Below, in pieces: positions 11,479 through 21,554 of a DNA stretch of 64,000 bases. The stretch spans positions 124,001 to 188,000 of the forward strand of contig NZ_JAMOHM010000001.1 of NCBI RefSeq assembly GCF_024448335.1. Reading direction: 5' to 3'. Origin of the DNA: Stutzerimonas frequens (GTDB taxonomy: Bacteria; Pseudomonadota; Gammaproteobacteria; Pseudomonadales; Pseudomonadaceae). Below the pieces are notes generated by a model. That model was not told the DNA's origin. It did not search any database and worked only from the letters and a program-made list of their open reading frames with translations. Both the position numbers and the translations under genes were made by a program. Every line of letters starts with the position of its first letter. The stretch's first letter is position 1.

Positions 11479-11724
11479 ATGTCGTACACCCCTGAGTTGG
11501 TCGCCGAACTGGAAGTGCTTTGCCAGTTCAATCTGGAAAACCTGCAGGAAGGGCTGAAAGTGCATCACGATGCCAGCCCGTCCACCATCGCCGCGTTCGG
11601 CCGCCTCCACGCCAAGGGACTGATCACCCAGAACGATGGCGGCTACCTCACCAGCCTTGGCCGCGACGCCGCTGAACAGGCGCAGACCCTGCTTACCATC
11701 CTCTCGGAAACCGCCACGGCCTGA
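11479..11724 (+). CDS. TIGR02647 family small protein
   Basis: 81-residue protein resembling the Pseudomonas family TIGR02647 (recalled from memory). It begins MSYTPELVAELEVLCQFNL and ends with LGRDAAEQAQTLLTIL. The central stretch AAFGRLHAKGLITQNDGGYLT looks like the recognition helix and wing of a winged-helix protein, so a DNA-binding role is possible but unproven. A GAGGAGCGAGC ribosome site precedes the ATG. It stands alone upstream of cyaA. Confidence 0.8.
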   Translation: MSYTPELVAELEVLCQFNLENLQEGLKVHHDASPSTIAAFGRLHAKGLITQNDGGYLTSLGRDAAEQAQTLLTILSETATA

Positions 11725-11876
11725 CACCACATTGCCGTTCCGCTTCGCCAGTCCAGGGTTACGGATGATGCCGGCCCTGGCCGTTGGTCGCTCACAGCTG
11801 GCAAACTTGCGCCCCGCCTCAAGCCGCACGCCAAGTGGCCGATGAACAGGGGTTAGCCTCGCCTGCACGAACCACC

Positions 11877-14699
11877 ATGACCCGCACCCAGCACATCCAC
11901 CCGATTCTCGAAGACGGCATCGACCGCAAGGTGCTGGCCACGCTGCGGGCGCGCTTTCTGGCCATCAACAGCGCACGTCTGGAGCGCGCCGCCCAGGCCA
12001 TGTCGACCCGACAGCAGCAGGTACTCAAGCTGCTGCCGCTGTTGTTTCACGTCAACCATCCGATACTGCCCGGCTACGTCTCGGCAAGCACTCCCGCCGG
12101 GCTGGCCCATTTCGAGCCGGATGCCGAGCAACTGGCCGAAGCCCAGCGCCTGAGCCGCTCGTTCGCCTACAAACCGCTGCGCGGCAAGACACTCCAACCC
12201 ATCCTTGGCCTGTTCCTGATGGGTAGCCTGGGCACCGTCGCGCAGGATGAGCACAGCGATCTGGACGTTTGGGTCTGCCACGATCCGGAGCTGACGACGC
12301 AGCAGATCGAGGAACTGCATCGCAAATGCGAGCTGTTACGCAGCTGGGCCGCGAGCCAGGGCAGCGAGGCGCACTTCTTTCTGGTCGACCCGCAGCGCTT
12401 CACCCAGGGCCAGCGCGAAGCCAAGCTGACTTCGGATGACTGCGGCACCACCCAGCATTACCTGTTGCTCGACGAGTTCTACCGCACCGCGCTCTGGCTC
12501 GGTGGTTGCACACCGCTCTGGTGGCTGGTGCCGGATTACGAAGAGCATCGCTACGCCGAATACGTCGCGACGCTGCTGGCCAAGCGCTTCGTGCGCGCCG
12601 ACGAAGTGCTTGATCTCGGCCACCTTGGCCAGGTGCCGCCAGGGGAGTTCGTCGGCGCCGGCCTCTGGCAGCTGTACAAGGCCATCGACGCGCCCTACAA
12701 GTCGCTGTTCAAGCTGCTGCTGGTCGAGGTCTATGCCAGCCAGTACCCACAATTGCGCTGCCTGGCGCTGGATTTCAAGCAAGCCATCTATCAGGGTCGC
12801 CTCGACGCGCTGGAGGAACTCGACCCCTACATCGCTGCCTACCAGGCCATCGAACGCTACCTCAGTGAGCGCGGCGACCGTGAGCGCCTGGAGCTGGCCC
12901 GACGTTGCCTGTATCTGAAGATCAACCGACCACTGAGCCGGCCACCGGTCAACCGTAGCAAGAGCTGGCAGCGCATCCTGCTGGAGCGTTTTACCCGTGA
13001 CTGGCGTTGGGACGAAAAACAGTTCTCCCTGCTCGACAACCGCAGCCGCTGGAAGGTCCGGCAGGTCAGCCAGGAGCGCCGTGCGCTGGTCAACGAGCTG
13101 ACCTATGGCTACCGCTTTCTCAGTGAGTTCACCCGTCGCCTGCAGGCGACCAGCGCGCTCACCAGCCGCGACCTCGGCGTACTGGGGCGCCGCCTGTACG
13201 CCGCCATCGAGCGCAAGGCCGGCAAGGTGGAGGTGATCAACCTCGGCATATCGCCCGACATGAGCGAAGACAGCCTGACGCTCGTCCACGGCTACGATGC
13301 CGCAGGCGATGCCCATTGGTCGCTCTACCAGGGGCAGCTCACGGCACCGGAGCTGTCCAATTACGCCCCGCTCAAGCGCGCGCGCGAACTCATCGCGCTG
13401 CTCGCCTGGTGCCATCGCAACGGTGTCGTCGATGCCAGTACCCACCTGTCGCTGTTTCCCGGCGACAGCGGCCTGAGCGAGGCAGAGCTGTTCGCGCTGT
13501 TCAGCGACCTGCGCCGCGTACTGCCCCTGCCCCTGCAGCCGGTCAGCGAGGAAGCGCTGCTCGCCGCCTGCCGCCCCAGCCGCGTACTGCTGCTGGTCAA
13601 TGTTGGGCTGGATCCGATGCAGCTTGCACCGGAGCAGCCGACGATCGCCGAACAGGCCATCCAGAATGCAGCACCGGAAAACCTCGTGCTGAGCATCGAT
13701 CAGATCACCCTCAACAGCTGGAACGAGCTAATGGTGACCCGCTACGAGGGACCGACAGCCCTGCCACAATGCCTGCGCGACTATGTCGAGCAGACGACAC
13801 GCGAGGCGGAGCCGCAACTGCAGGTATTCTGCTTCGCTCGCAACCGCGGCCAGGCCATCGGCCGGCGCGTCGAAGAAATATTCCACGATGCGTGCGCCAG
13901 CCTCGCCGCCGCCCCGGCTGCCCGCTACCTGCTGCAGGTCCGTCAGCACTTCCACGTGCTGCAGCGTGACCACGACAGCCTGCGCGTGAGCAGCCTGAAC
14001 GACCGCGACGCGCTGGTTGAACATCTCGCCGAGGCGCACCACGCCTACAGCCCGCTGCAGCTCGATCGCAAGGCGCTGGAGGGTGAGGAACTGGCGCTGA
14101 TGCTGGCCCAAGGCCGCCCGGGCTGCCTGCAGGTGTTCTACCGTAGCCTGGGCGAAACGGCGGAGCTGAGCGTACTCGACGAATGCAACGCGCTCTGGCA
14201 GCAGACGTTGCCTTATCGCGACGAGCGTTCGCTGCTCAAGCCATTGCTGCGCTTTCTCGAATCGATGCTCTATCGGCGCAGGGCGCAGCAGACCGCCACC
14301 ATGGCGGAGACCACCGATCCGGCAATCCTGATCTACCGCATCCGCCCCGCCAGCATCACGCAACCTGCGCAGCTGGAACGCCGGCCGCTGCCGCAAGGCG
14401 AGATCAACGATCCGTTCTATGACGTGCAAGCCATCGTCGATGCGAGCGAGAACGGCCGCTCCCAGGTCACGCTGTACTGCAACCAGCAGGAGTTTTCCGG
14501 CCTGGAGTACGGTACAGACCTGTTCGCCGCCGTGGCGCGCACGATCCTCGCGCACCGCCGCGCGGGCGAACGCTACCCCTGTTACATCACCGATCTTGAC
14601 CTCTCCGGTTTGCACGGAAGCGGCCGTAGCCAGACGGTGCAATACCTGCGTTACAAGTCGCGGCTGGAGGCGGCACTGAACGCGGTGTTGGAACAATAG
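11877..14699 (+). CDS. cyaA: Class I adenylate cyclase
   Basis: Makes cyclic AMP from ATP; in pseudomonads it supplies cAMP for Vfr-type regulators alongside CyaB. The 940-residue length fits class I cyclases. The start MTRTQHIHPIL gives the usual N-terminus; 31 extra codons upstream are rejected. The catalytic nucleotidyltransferase motif lies at residues 116-130, with Gly116-Ser117 and the metal ligands Asp128 and Asp130 (HSDLDVWV). The remaining 700 residues correspond to the helical regulatory half. It converges on rnk; the 177-base spacer has a GC-rich hairpin at 14828-14853 but no clear terminator. Confidence 0.96.
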   Translation: MTRTQHIHPILEDGIDRKVLATLRARFLAINSARLERAAQAMSTRQQQVLKLLPLLFHVNHPILPGYVSASTPAGLAHFEPDAEQLAEAQRLSRSFAYKPLRGKTLQPILGLFLMGSLGTVAQDEHSDLDVWVCHDPELTTQQIEELHRKCELLRSWAASQGSEAHFFLVDPQRFTQGQREAKLTSDDCGTTQHYLLLDEFYRTALWLGGCTPLWWLVPDYEEHRYAEYVATLLAKRFVRADEVLDLGHLGQVPPGEFVGAGLWQLYKAIDAPYKSLFKLLLVEVYASQYPQLRCLALDFKQAIYQGRLDALEELDPYIAAYQAIERYLSERGDRERLELARRCLYLKINRPLSRPPVNRSKSWQRILLERFTRDWRWDEKQFSLLDNRSRWKVRQVSQERRALVNELTYGYRFLSEFTRRLQATSALTSRDLGVLGRRLYAAIERKAGKVEVINLGISPDMSEDSLTLVHGYDAAGDAHWSLYQGQLTAPELSNYAPLKRARELIALLAWCHRNGVVDASTHLSLFPGDSGLSEAELFALFSDLRRVLPLPLQPVSEEALLAACRPSRVLLLVNVGLDPMQLAPEQPTIAEQAIQNAAPENLVLSIDQITLNSWNELMVTRYEGPTALPQCLRDYVEQTTREAEPQLQVFCFARNRGQAIGRRVEEIFHDACASLAAAPAARYLLQVRQHFHVLQRDHDSLRVSSLNDRDALVEHLAEAHHAYSPLQLDRKALEGEELALMLAQGRPGCLQVFYRSLGETAELSVLDECNALWQQTLPYRDERSLLKPLLRFLESMLYRRRAQQTATMAETTDPAILIYRIRPASITQPAQLERRPLPQGEINDPFYDVQAIVDASENGRSQVTLYCNQQEFSGLEYGTDLFAAVARTILAHRRAGERYPCYITDLDLSGLHGSGRSQTVQYLRYKSRLEAALNAVLEQ

Positions 14700-14876
14700 A
14701 GGGAAACTGGCGGGGGCCTCAGCGAACGTCGCGGCGCGAGGTTCTGGCCCGACGAACCAGCAGCAGGGTGCAGTGCTATCGAACGGTTGTTGCTTCAAGA
14801 GAGGCAGAGCTGCCGGAAGCTGTTACCAGCCCGGGCGCAGCGGCGGCCGGGCTGATCATTTCGCAAGCGCTGCCCG

Positions 14877-15281
14877 TCAGAACGGATCGCCGGCCGCTTC
14901 GGGCTGATACTCGATGGCCAGCAGGGTGAGCTTGATCATCTTGCCGCCGGGGGCCGGCCAGTCGATGTGCTGGCCGACGCTCATGCCCAGCAGCGCAGTG
15001 CCGACCGGGGCGAGCACCGATACGGTGCCTTCCTTGCCGGCATCGTGTGGGTAGACCAGCGTCAGGTGGTAGTCCTTGCCACTGCCTTCGTCGCGGCAAT
15101 GCACACGCGAGTTCATGGTCACGACACCGGCAGGCATCTCGCTGCGTTCCACGATCTGCGCCCGCGACAGTTCCTGCTCGAGCGCTTCGGCGGCCGGACC
15201 GTAGTCGTCCAGACTGTCGAGCAGCCGCTCGAGGCGCTGCAGATCGAGTTTGGTAAGGATGATCGGCGGTGCACTGGTCAT
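14877..15281 (-). CDS. rnk: Regulator of nucleoside diphosphate kinase
   Basis: Small GreA/GreB-related protein that binds RNA polymerase; in Pseudomonas it was found as a suppressor affecting Ndk levels and alginate. The start MTSAPPIILTKLD gives 134 residues, the family length. The C-terminal FKBP-like GreA domain is visible (VTMNSRVHCRD ... GTVSVLAPVGTALLGMSVGQ), while the long N-terminal coiled coil of GreA is missing, as expected for Rnk. It follows the cyaY terminator, so it has its own promoter. Confidence 0.93.
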   Translation of the reverse strand: MTSAPPIILTKLDLQRLERLLDSLDDYGPAAEALEQELSRAQIVERSEMPAGVVTMNSRVHCRDEGSGKDYHLTLVYPHDAGKEGTVSVLAPVGTALLGMSVGQHIDWPAPGGKMIKLTLLAIEYQPEAAGDPF

Positions 15282-15324
15282 GGGTTCTGGCAAGCTCCTG
15301 CGAAAAATAAAACACGAAAAAAGC

Positions 15325-15350
15325 AAAACCCCGCCCGAAGGCGGGGTTTT
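15325..15350 (-). terminator. Rho-independent terminator after cyaY
   Basis: Perfect 11-bp stem (AAAACCCCGCC / GGCGGGGTTTT). On the minus strand the loop is TTCG and is followed by GCTTTTTTCG, so it ends leftward transcription from cyaY before rnk. Confidence 0.88.
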
Positions 15351-15442
15351 GTTGACCTGCGAGAGACACTATCACAGCAGCCCGAATAAGCAAGGCCCCT
15401 GCCGACAGCCCCCCGGAATACGGGGCCTGCGCGGCGCTGGCG

Positions 15443-15775
15443 TCACAAATCCTCGAACTCCAGCGACTCGCCGCCCTGCTCCAGCGTCACCCGCGAAAGC
15501 AACTCACCGAGCCGTTCGCCACTGGCATCGCACAACCACAACTGGCTGCCCTCGTCATAGTCGAAATGAAAGCCACCGGAGCGCGCCGCCACCCACAGCT
15601 GGCGCAGCGCAGGCTGACGACTGAGGATCAGCTGGCTGCCATTGTCGAAGCGAACGGTCAGCACGCCACCGGAGTTTTCCAGGTCGACATCCAGGTTGGT
15701 GTCATCGAATACGTCCTCGACGCTCTCCTGTACGGCATCGACCAGATCGTGATAACGGGCTTCACTCAGGCTCAT
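15443..15775 (-). CDS. cyaY: Iron-sulfur assembly protein CyaY (frataxin)
   Basis: Bacterial frataxin, an iron-binding modulator of the IscS-IscU cluster assembly machine. The start MSLSEARYHDLVDAV gives 110 residues, the usual size; three further codons upstream are in frame. The acidic first helix and strand (DDTNLDVDLENSGGVLTV) and the frataxin signature (QPALRQLWVAARSGGFHFDYD) are clear. It lies divergent from lptM-lysA, as in many Gammaproteobacteria. Confidence 0.95.
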   Translation of the reverse strand: MSLSEARYHDLVDAVQESVEDVFDDTNLDVDLENSGGVLTVRFDNGSQLILSRQPALRQLWVAARSGGFHFDYDEGSQLWLCDASGERLGELLSRVTLEQGGESLEFEDL

Positions 15776-15963
15776 GCAAGACATCCTCGAATTGTTCTGC
15801 GCGCGACGAGGCCGCGCTCAACGGCGGCGAGCTTAGCAGGCCCCGCCCGGATCAAGCGAGCCGGCGGCCAGCAACGCCGCCGTGTGACGTGCTGCTCGCA
15901 TAGGCAATCTGCCGGGTGCTGGGTATACTCCGGCGATTAGATTTTTCAAGGATTCCAGCCCCC

Positions 15964-16104
15964 ATGAAGCGCCTTCTGCTTCCCTTCATCGCCCTTGCCG
16001 TCTTCGCCGCCGCGCTCAGCGGTTGTGGCCAGAAAGGTCCGCTGTACCTGCCGGATGACGAGCAGACCGTCAAAGAACGTTCCAAAGACCGTTTCGAACT
16101 CTAA
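15964..16104 (+). CDS. lptM: LPS translocon maturation lipoprotein LptM
   Basis: Small outer-membrane lipoprotein (formerly YifL/LppL) that helps LptD mature at the LPS export site. The 46-residue product begins [21 protein letters not shown], a lipoprotein signal with lipidation site Cys21, followed by the family motif [11 protein letters not shown]. The ATG at 15964 is better than the in-frame upstream TTG or GTG because it starts directly at the signal peptide. It lies 12 bases before lysA and heads the lysA-dapF operon. Confidence 0.93.
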   Translation: MKRLLLPFIALAVFAAALSGCGQKGPLYLPDDEQTVKERSKDRFEL

Positions 16105-16116
16105 AGGAGGCTGTTC

Positions 16117-17364
16117 ATGAAGGCCTTCTCGTACCGCGACGGTCAACTCTTCGCGGAAGGCGTGGCACTGCCCGCACTCGCGCAACGCTTCGGCACCCCG
16201 ACCTACGTCTATTCCCGCGCGCACATCGAAGCCCAGTACCGGGCCTATGCCGATGCGCTGGATGGCATGCCGCACCTGGTCTGCTTTGCCGTCAAAGCCA
16301 ACTCCAACCTGGGCGTGCTGAACGTCCTGGCGCGTCTCGGCGCGGGCTTCGACATCGTCTCGCGCGGTGAGCTGGAGCGTGTGCTGGCCGCCGGCGGACA
16401 GCCGGACCGTATCGTCTTCTCCGGCGTCGGCAAGACCCGCGACGACATGCGCCGCGCGCTGGAAGTTGGCGTGCACTGCTTCAACGTCGAATCCACCGAC
16501 GAGCTGGAGCGCCTGCAGCAGGTTGCCGCCGAGCTGGGCATGAAGGCGCCGGTGTCGCTGCGGGTCAATCCGGACGTGGATGCCGGTACCCATCCATATA
16601 TTTCCACCGGTCTGAAAGAGAACAAGTTCGGCATCGATATCGACAACGCCGAGGCGGTCTACGCCCGTGCCGCCGAGCTAGCGAACCTGGACGTGGTCGG
16701 CGTCGACTGCCACATCGGTTCGCAGCTGACCAGCCTGCCGCCCTTCCTCGATGCCCTCGACCGCCTGCTGGCGCTGGTCGATCGGCTCGCCACCCGCGGC
16801 ATCCAGATCCGTCACCTCGACCTCGGTGGTGGGCTCGGCGTGCGTTATCGCGACGAGCAGCCGCCGCTGGCCGGCGACTACATCCAGGCCGTGCGCCAGC
16901 GCATCGAAGGCCGCGGGCTGGCACTGGTGTTCGAGCCGGGCCGCTCCATCGTCGCCAATGCCGGCGTGCTGCTGACCCGCGTGGAATATCTCAAGCACAC
17001 CGCGCACAAGGACTTTGCCATCGTCGATGCGGCGATGAACGACCTGATCCGCCCGGCGCTGTACCAGGCCTGGATGAACGTGGTCGCGGTGCAGCCGCAC
17101 GAAGGCGATACCCGTCGCTACGACATCGTCGGGCCGATCTGCGAGACCGGCGACTTTCTCGCCAAGGATCGCGAGCTGGCGCTGGTCGAAGGCGATCTGC
17201 TGGCGGTGTGTTCGGCCGGCGCCTACGGCTTCGTCATGAGCTCCAACTACAACACCCGCGGCCGCGCCGCCGAGGTGCTGGTGGATGGTGACCAGGCCTT
17301 CGAAGTGCGCCGTCGCGAGAGCGTTCAGGAGCTGTACGCCGGCGAAAGCCTGCTGCCCACTTGA
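16117..17364 (+). CDS. lysA: Diaminopimelate decarboxylase
   Basis: Decarboxylates meso-diaminopimelate to lysine. The 415-residue protein has the alanine racemase-type barrel with PLP-binding Lys60 in CFAVKANSN, the HIGSQL motif, the phosphate loop [16 protein letters not shown], and the active-site cysteine of CETGDFLA near residue 349. An AAAGGAGG ribosome site precedes the ATG. It is cotranscribed with lptM and dapF; DapF supplies its substrate. Confidence 0.97.
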   Translation: MKAFSYRDGQLFAEGVALPALAQRFGTPTYVYSRAHIEAQYRAYADALDGMPHLVCFAVKANSNLGVLNVLARLGAGFDIVSRGELERVLAAGGQPDRIVFSGVGKTRDDMRRALEVGVHCFNVESTDELERLQQVAAELGMKAPVSLRVNPDVDAGTHPYISTGLKENKFGIDIDNAEAVYARAAELANLDVVGVDCHIGSQLTSLPPFLDALDRLLALVDRLATRGIQIRHLDLGGGLGVRYRDEQPPLAGDYIQAVRQRIEGRGLALVFEPGRSIVANAGVLLTRVEYLKHTAHKDFAIVDAAMNDLIRPALYQAWMNVVAVQPHEGDTRRYDIVGPICETGDFLAKDRELALVEGDLLAVCSAGAYGFVMSSNYNTRGRAAEVLVDGDQAFEVRRRESVQELYAGESLLPT

Positions 17365-17374
17365 GGCCAAGATC

Positions 17375-18205
17375 ATGCTTCTGCGCTTTACCAAGATGCA
17401 CGGTCTGGGCAACGATTTCATGGTCATCGACCTGGTCAGCCAGCACGCGCACATCCAGCCCAAGCACGCCAAGCAGTGGGGCGACCGCCACACCGGTGTC
17501 GGCTTCGATCAGCTGCTGATCGTCGAGCCGCCGCAGAATCCGGACGTGGATTTCCGCTACCGCATATTCAATTCCGATGGTTCGGAAGTGGAGCAGTGCG
17601 GCAACGGCGCGCGCTGCTTCGCCCGCTTCGTGGTCGACAAGCGCCTGACCGTCAAGCGCAAGATCAAGGTCGAAACCAAGGGCGGCATCATCGAGCTGGA
17701 TATCCGCCCCGATGGGCAGATCCGCGTGGACATGGGCCCGCCGCGACTGGTGCCGGCCGAAATTCCGTTCCAGGCCGAGCAGGAAGCCCTGAGCTATCCG
17801 CTCGACGTCGATGGCCAGCGCGTAGAGCTGGCCGCCGTATCCATGGGCAACCCCCATGCGGTGCTGCGCGTCGACAGCGTCGAGCAGGCGCCGGTGCATG
17901 AGCTGGGGCCGAAGATCGAGCATCACCCGCGCTTTCCGCAGCGGGTCAACGTCGGCTTCCTGCAGGTGGTCGACCGCCGCCATGCGCGGCTGCGCGTCTG
18001 GGAACGCGGCGCCGGGGAGACCCAGGCCTGCGGCACCGGTGCCTGCGCGGCTGCGGTCGCGGCGATTCGCCAGGGCTGGATGGACTCGCCGGTGCAGATC
18101 GAGCTGCCGGGTGGCCGTCTGTCCATCGAATGGGCAGGTCCGGGGCAGCCGGTTATGATGACCGGCCCCGCCGTTCGTGTATTTGAAGGACAGGTTCGCC
18201 TATGA
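17375..18205 (+). CDS. dapF: Diaminopimelate epimerase
   Basis: Converts LL- to meso-diaminopimelate for lysine and peptidoglycan. The start [15 protein letters not shown] gives 276 residues. The catalytic thiol pair is Cys75 (in EQCGNGARC) and Cys219 (in QACGTGAC). It begins ten bases after lysA and overlaps the following DUF484 gene by four bases (ATGA). Confidence 0.97.
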   Translation: MLLRFTKMHGLGNDFMVIDLVSQHAHIQPKHAKQWGDRHTGVGFDQLLIVEPPQNPDVDFRYRIFNSDGSEVEQCGNGARCFARFVVDKRLTVKRKIKVETKGGIIELDIRPDGQIRVDMGPPRLVPAEIPFQAEQEALSYPLDVDGQRVELAAVSMGNPHAVLRVDSVEQAPVHELGPKIEHHPRFPQRVNVGFLQVVDRRHARLRVWERGAGETQACGTGACAAAVAAIRQGWMDSPVQIELPGGRLSIEWAGPGQPVMMTGPAVRVFEGQVRL

Positions 18206-18894
18206 CCGACCAGACTCAGGGCAGCACTCCGCTACCCGACGCCGAAGCCGTCGCCGCTTACCTGCGCGCCCATCCGGAATTCTTCGTCGATCACGACGAG
18301 CTGATCCCCGAGCTGCGCATTCCCCATCAACCGGGCACCGCGGTGTCGCTGGTGGAGCGTCAGGTCAAGCTGCTGCGCGAGCGCAACATCGAGATGCGCC
18401 ATCGGCTGTCGCAGTTGATGGACGTCGCGCGCGACAACGACCGCCTGTTCGACAAGACCCGCCGCCTGGTGCTCGACCTGCTCGACGCCGGCAGCCTGGA
18501 AGAAGTGGTCAGCGCAGTGGAAGACAGCCTGCGCCACGAGTTCCAGGTACCCTACGTCAGCCTCATCCTGTTCAGCGAGGCGACATTGCCGGTCGGCCGC
18601 TGCGTCAGCACCGCCGAGGCCAAGCAGAACATCGGTGGCCTGCTCGAGGGTGGCAAGACCATCTGCGGCGTGCTGCGTCCCCACGAGCTCAGCTTTCTGT
18701 TCGGCGAGGATGGCCCCAGCGTCGGCTCCGCCGCAGTGGTCAGCCTCGACGACCAGCTGGGGGTTCTCGCCATCGGCAGCCGCGACCCGCAGCACTACAA
18801 GAGCTCGCTGGGCACCCTGTTCCTCGGTTATATCGCCGAAGTGCTCGCGCGCGTCTTGCCGCGCTTCGGCACCCCGCTGCGCTCGGTACGCTGA
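18202..18894 (+). CDS. DUF484 family protein
   Basis: 230-residue protein of the DUF484 family, a GAF-like fold conserved between dapF and xerC in Gammaproteobacteria. The N-terminal motif [19 protein letters not shown] is diagnostic; a coiled segment (about residues 45-85) precedes a GAF-type domain ([19 protein letters not shown] ... [20 protein letters not shown]). Function is unknown; position suggests an accessory role to XerC or the dap operon. It overlaps dapF by four bases. Confidence 0.92.
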   Translation: MTDQTQGSTPLPDAEAVAAYLRAHPEFFVDHDELIPELRIPHQPGTAVSLVERQVKLLRERNIEMRHRLSQLMDVARDNDRLFDKTRRLVLDLLDAGSLEEVVSAVEDSLRHEFQVPYVSLILFSEATLPVGRCVSTAEAKQNIGGLLEGGKTICGVLRPHELSFLFGEDGPSVGSAAVVSLDDQLGVLAIGSRDPQHYKSSLGTLFLGYIAEVLARVLPRFGTPLRSVR

Positions 18895-18950
18895 GCGCAG
18901 CCGCCGGCGTCGGCTGGCGCGGCCGTTCTTTTCGCGAGCGAGGGAGCCCG

Positions 18951-19850
18951 GTGCAGAACGAACTCGACGCCTACTTCGAATACCTGCGCAGCGCGCGGCA
19001 GCTGTCCGGCCATTCGCTGGATGCCTATCGTCGCGATCTGGACAAGGTTCTCACCTACTGCGAGCGCGAGCGCATCGCCGGCTGGCGCGACCTGCAGGGC
19101 CGCCATCTGCGCCACCTGATCGCCGAACAGCATCGCCAGGGACAGTCCAGCCGCAGCCTGGCACGCCTCTTGTCATCAGTGCGCGGGCTGTATCGCTACC
19201 TCAACCAGGAAGGGCTCTGCGAGCACGACCCGGCCACCGGCCTGTCCGCCCCCAAGGGCGAGCGCCGATTGCCGCGCCTGCTGGATACCGATCGCGCCAT
19301 GCAGCTGCTCGATGGCGGTGTCGAGGACGATTTCATCGCCCGTCGCGATCAGGCGATGCTCGAACTGTTTTATTCCTCCGGTCTGCGCCTGTCCGAACTG
19401 GTCGGTCTGAACCTCGATCAGCTCGACCTCGCCGCCGGTCTGGTGCGGGTACTGGGCAAGGGCAACAAGGTGCGCGAACTGCCGGTCGGCAGCAAGGCGC
19501 ATGAGGCGCTGCAGGCCTGGTTACCGTTGCGAACGCTGGCCGGGCCCGCCGACGGTGCGGTGTTCATCGGCCAGCAAGGGCGTCGCCTCGGCGCCCGTGC
19601 CGTGCAGCTGCGGGTGCGCCAGGCCGGTGTGCGCGAACTCGGTCAGCATCTGCACCCGCACATGCTGCGCCACAGTTTCGCCAGCCATCTGCTGGAATCC
19701 TCGCAGGACCTGCGCTCGGTGCAGGAGCTGCTCGGCCATGCCGACATCGGCACGACGCAGATCTACACCCACCTGGATTTCCAGCACCTGGCCAAGGTCT
19801 ACGACCATGCGCATCCGCGCGCCAAGCGCAAGCAGGACACCGACACATGA
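18951..19850 (+). CDS. xerC: Tyrosine recombinase XerC
   Basis: Site-specific recombinase that with XerD resolves chromosome dimers at dif. The GTG start at 18951 gives 299 residues, the normal length; the frame is open far upstream inside DUF484, which is discounted. The N-terminal SAM-like DNA-binding domain covers residues 1-95. The catalytic set is complete: Arg146, Lys170, His237, Arg240, His263 and nucleophile Tyr272. It overlaps the next gene by four bases. Confidence 0.96.
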   Translation: MQNELDAYFEYLRSARQLSGHSLDAYRRDLDKVLTYCERERIAGWRDLQGRHLRHLIAEQHRQGQSSRSLARLLSSVRGLYRYLNQEGLCEHDPATGLSAPKGERRLPRLLDTDRAMQLLDGGVEDDFIARRDQAMLELFYSSGLRLSELVGLNLDQLDLAAGLVRVLGKGNKVRELPVGSKAHEALQAWLPLRTLAGPADGAVFIGQQGRRLGARAVQLRVRQAGVRELGQHLHPHMLRHSFASHLLESSQDLRSVQELLGHADIGTTQIYTHLDFQHLAKVYDHAHPRAKRKQDTDT

Positions 19851-20548
19851 GCATCCGCCTGATCACCTTCGACCTCGACGACACCTTCTGGGAAACCACG
19901 CCAGCCATCCAGAGCGCGGAAACCGCACTGCGCGACTGGCTCGCCGCCTATGCACCGCGGCTCGGCGATTTTCCCATCGAGGCGCTGGGTGCAATACGCC
20001 GCATGCTGGTGGAGCAGGAGCCGGCGCTGCGCCACCGCATCAGCGAGCTGCGCCGGCGCATTCTGCAACATGCCCTGCAGGATGCCGGCTACCCTGCCGA
20101 CGAGGCGAACGGCCTGGCCGAGCAGGCGTTCCAGGTGTTCCTCGATGCTCGTCACGAGGTGCAGATCTTCCCCGACGTGCAACCCACACTGGAGTTCCTG
20201 GCCAATCACTACACCCTCGGCGTGATCACCAACGGCAATGCGGATGTGCGCCGCCTGGGCCTGGCGGACTACTTCCAGTTCACCCTGTGCGCTGAGGATC
20301 TGGGCGTCGGCAAACCGGATCCGCATCCATTCCAGCAGGCCCTGCGCCTGGGTGATGCGCGCCCGGAACAGGCGGTGCACATCGGCGACCATGCCCTGGA
20401 CGACATCGCCGGCGCACAGCAGGCTGGGCTACGCGCGGTGTGGTTCAACCCGAAGCGGATCGCCTGGGCGCACGACTACCAGCCCGACGCCGAGATCCAG
20501 CGCCTGGCCGACCTGCCCAAGCTGCTGCTCGCCTGGCGCGACAACTGA
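19847..20548 (+). CDS. HAD-family hydrolase (YigB-like)
   Basis: 233-residue haloacid dehalogenase-type phosphatase. Motif I is FDLDDTFWE with Asp9 and Asp11; motif II is ITNGN; the motif III lysine is in [10 protein letters not shown]; and motif IV is [18 protein letters not shown] helical cap (about residues 25-95) makes it a C1-cap enzyme like E. coli YigB, which dephosphorylates FMN to riboflavin and also sits after xerC. Substrate assignment is inference from that position. Confidence 0.88.
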   Translation: MSIRLITFDLDDTFWETTPAIQSAETALRDWLAAYAPRLGDFPIEALGAIRRMLVEQEPALRHRISELRRRILQHALQDAGYPADEANGLAEQAFQVFLDARHEVQIFPDVQPTLEFLANHYTLGVITNGNADVRRLGLADYFQFTLCAEDLGVGKPDPHPFQQALRLGDARPEQAVHIGDHALDDIAGAQQAGLRAVWFNPKRIAWAHDYQPDAEIQRLADLPKLLLAWRDN

Positions 20549-20572
20549 GCCACCGCCAGCGCGCCGCTGAAA

Positions 20573-20604
20573 CGAAGAAGCCCGCTCAATAGCGGGCTTC
20601 TTCG
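20573..20604. terminator. Bidirectional terminator between HAD gene and sutA
   Basis: Perfect 14-bp inverted repeat (CGAAGAAGCCCGCT / AGCGGGCTTCTTCG) with a CAAT loop, lying between two convergent genes and able to end both. Confidence 0.82.
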
Positions 20605-20617
20605 TGATCCGTGCAGC

Positions 20618-20947
20618 TCAGATAGGACGGCTGCCGTACTTGCTATCCGGCTTCTTCGGCGGGTCGGCGACCACATTGGGTTCGACCTCCTGAACGCGGC
20701 CGCCACGTGCCAGGAACTCTTCCATGGCCCGCGCCAGCGCTTCGCGCTCCTTCTGCTTGGCTTCCAGGCTCGGCAGCTCGTCCGGCTCGGCGGACTTGGC
20801 CTTGGCCTTCTTGGTCGGCGTGGCCCGCTCGCTGTCGGTGCCCTCCTCGTCGAGGCTGTCGTCGCCGTCATCGGCAGCGTTCAGCTCCTCGCCTTCCTCC
20901 TCGTCGCTCACGTCCAGATCGTCTTGTTCTAGTTCTTCGTCGCTCAT
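20618..20947 (-). CDS. sutA: RNA polymerase-binding regulator SutA
   Basis: SutA is a small, largely disordered Pseudomonas protein that binds RNA polymerase and raises transcription during slow growth. The 109-residue protein has a very acidic N-terminus, a basic Lys-Ala patch near residue 50, a short central helix (LEAKQKEREALARAMEEFLA) and the conserved tail VVADPPKKPDSKYGSRPI. It is a single-gene unit ending at the terminator at 20573-20604. Confidence 0.92.
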   Translation of the reverse strand: MSDEELEQDDLDVSDEEEGEELNAADDGDDSLDEEGTDSERATPTKKAKAKSAEPDELPSLEAKQKEREALARAMEEFLARGGRVQEVEPNVVADPPKKPDSKYGSRPI

Positions 20948-21026
20948 GTTCTACCTCATGGCTTTGCCAAAGCGGAGTAAGTTATAGCCCAGCGATGCGG
21001 AATGACCGACACCGCCAAAAAAAAAT

Positions 21027-21452
21027 TCAACTTGCCGTCCCGTGCAGCGTTGCGACTATCTGCCGCGCGCCACCCTGGTCGCGGTGTTCCCCGAGATAGA
21101 TGCCCTGCCAGGTCCCCAGCGCCAGGCGCCCCATGCTCACCGGCAGGCTCAGTTGGCAACCGAGCAAGCTGGCCTTGAAGTGCGCCGGCAGATCGTCCGG
21201 CCCTTCGTAGTCATGCTCGTAACCCTCTTCGCCCTGGGGCACCAGACAATTGAAGAAGCGTTCGAAGTCGCGCCGTACCGCCGCATCGGCATTCTCGTTG
21301 ATCGTCAGCGAGGCCGAGGTATGCCGCAGCCACAGGTGTAACAGACCGACCTGGCATCGACGCAGTTCCGGCAGCGCGCCGAGCACCTCGTCGGTGATCA
21401 GATGAAAGCCGCGCGGCCGGGCGCGCAGGGTGATCAGGGTCTGTTGCCACAT
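21027..21452 (-). CDS. yjbQ: YjbQ family protein
   Basis: UPF0047/YjbQ protein, described in some members as having weak thiamine-phosphate synthase activity. The start [20 protein letters not shown] gives 141 residues; 24 codons further upstream are rejected. The family signature [14 protein letters not shown] and the metal-site region [14 protein letters not shown] are present, and [11 protein letters not shown] closes the fold. It lies downstream of the ammonium channel genes as in P. aeruginosa, but a terminator separates them. Confidence 0.93.
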   Translation of the reverse strand: MWQQTLITLRARPRGFHLITDEVLGALPELRRCQVGLLHLWLRHTSASLTINENADAAVRRDFERFFNCLVPQGEEGYEHDYEGPDDLPAHFKASLLGCQLSLPVSMGRLALGTWQGIYLGEHRDQGGARQIVATLHGTAS

Positions 21453-21513
21453 GTTCGAAGGCTCATGTTCAACGACGGGTCGCGCGCATTCTAGCGTGGC
21501 GCCGAAAAAAACA

Positions 21514-21535
21514 AAGGGCGCCAAAAGGCGCCCTT
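21514..21535 (-). terminator. Terminator after the distal ammonium channel gene
   Basis: On the minus strand a nine-base-pair stem (AAGGGCGCC / GGCGCCCTT) with TTTT loop is followed by TTTGTTTTTTT. It ends the glnK-amtB-amtB unit before yjbQ. Confidence 0.8.
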
Positions 21536-21554
21536 GTCATGACCCTTTGAGTCG

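Noticed and set aside
14828..14853. GC-rich hairpin between cyaA and rnk as a terminator.
   Set aside because: Twelve-base loop and no U-tract on either strand; not reported as a feature.
18177..18950. Upstream extension of xerC to more than 550 codons.
   Set aside because: The extension overlaps DUF484 in another frame and has arginine-rich shadow composition; XerC is complete from 18951.
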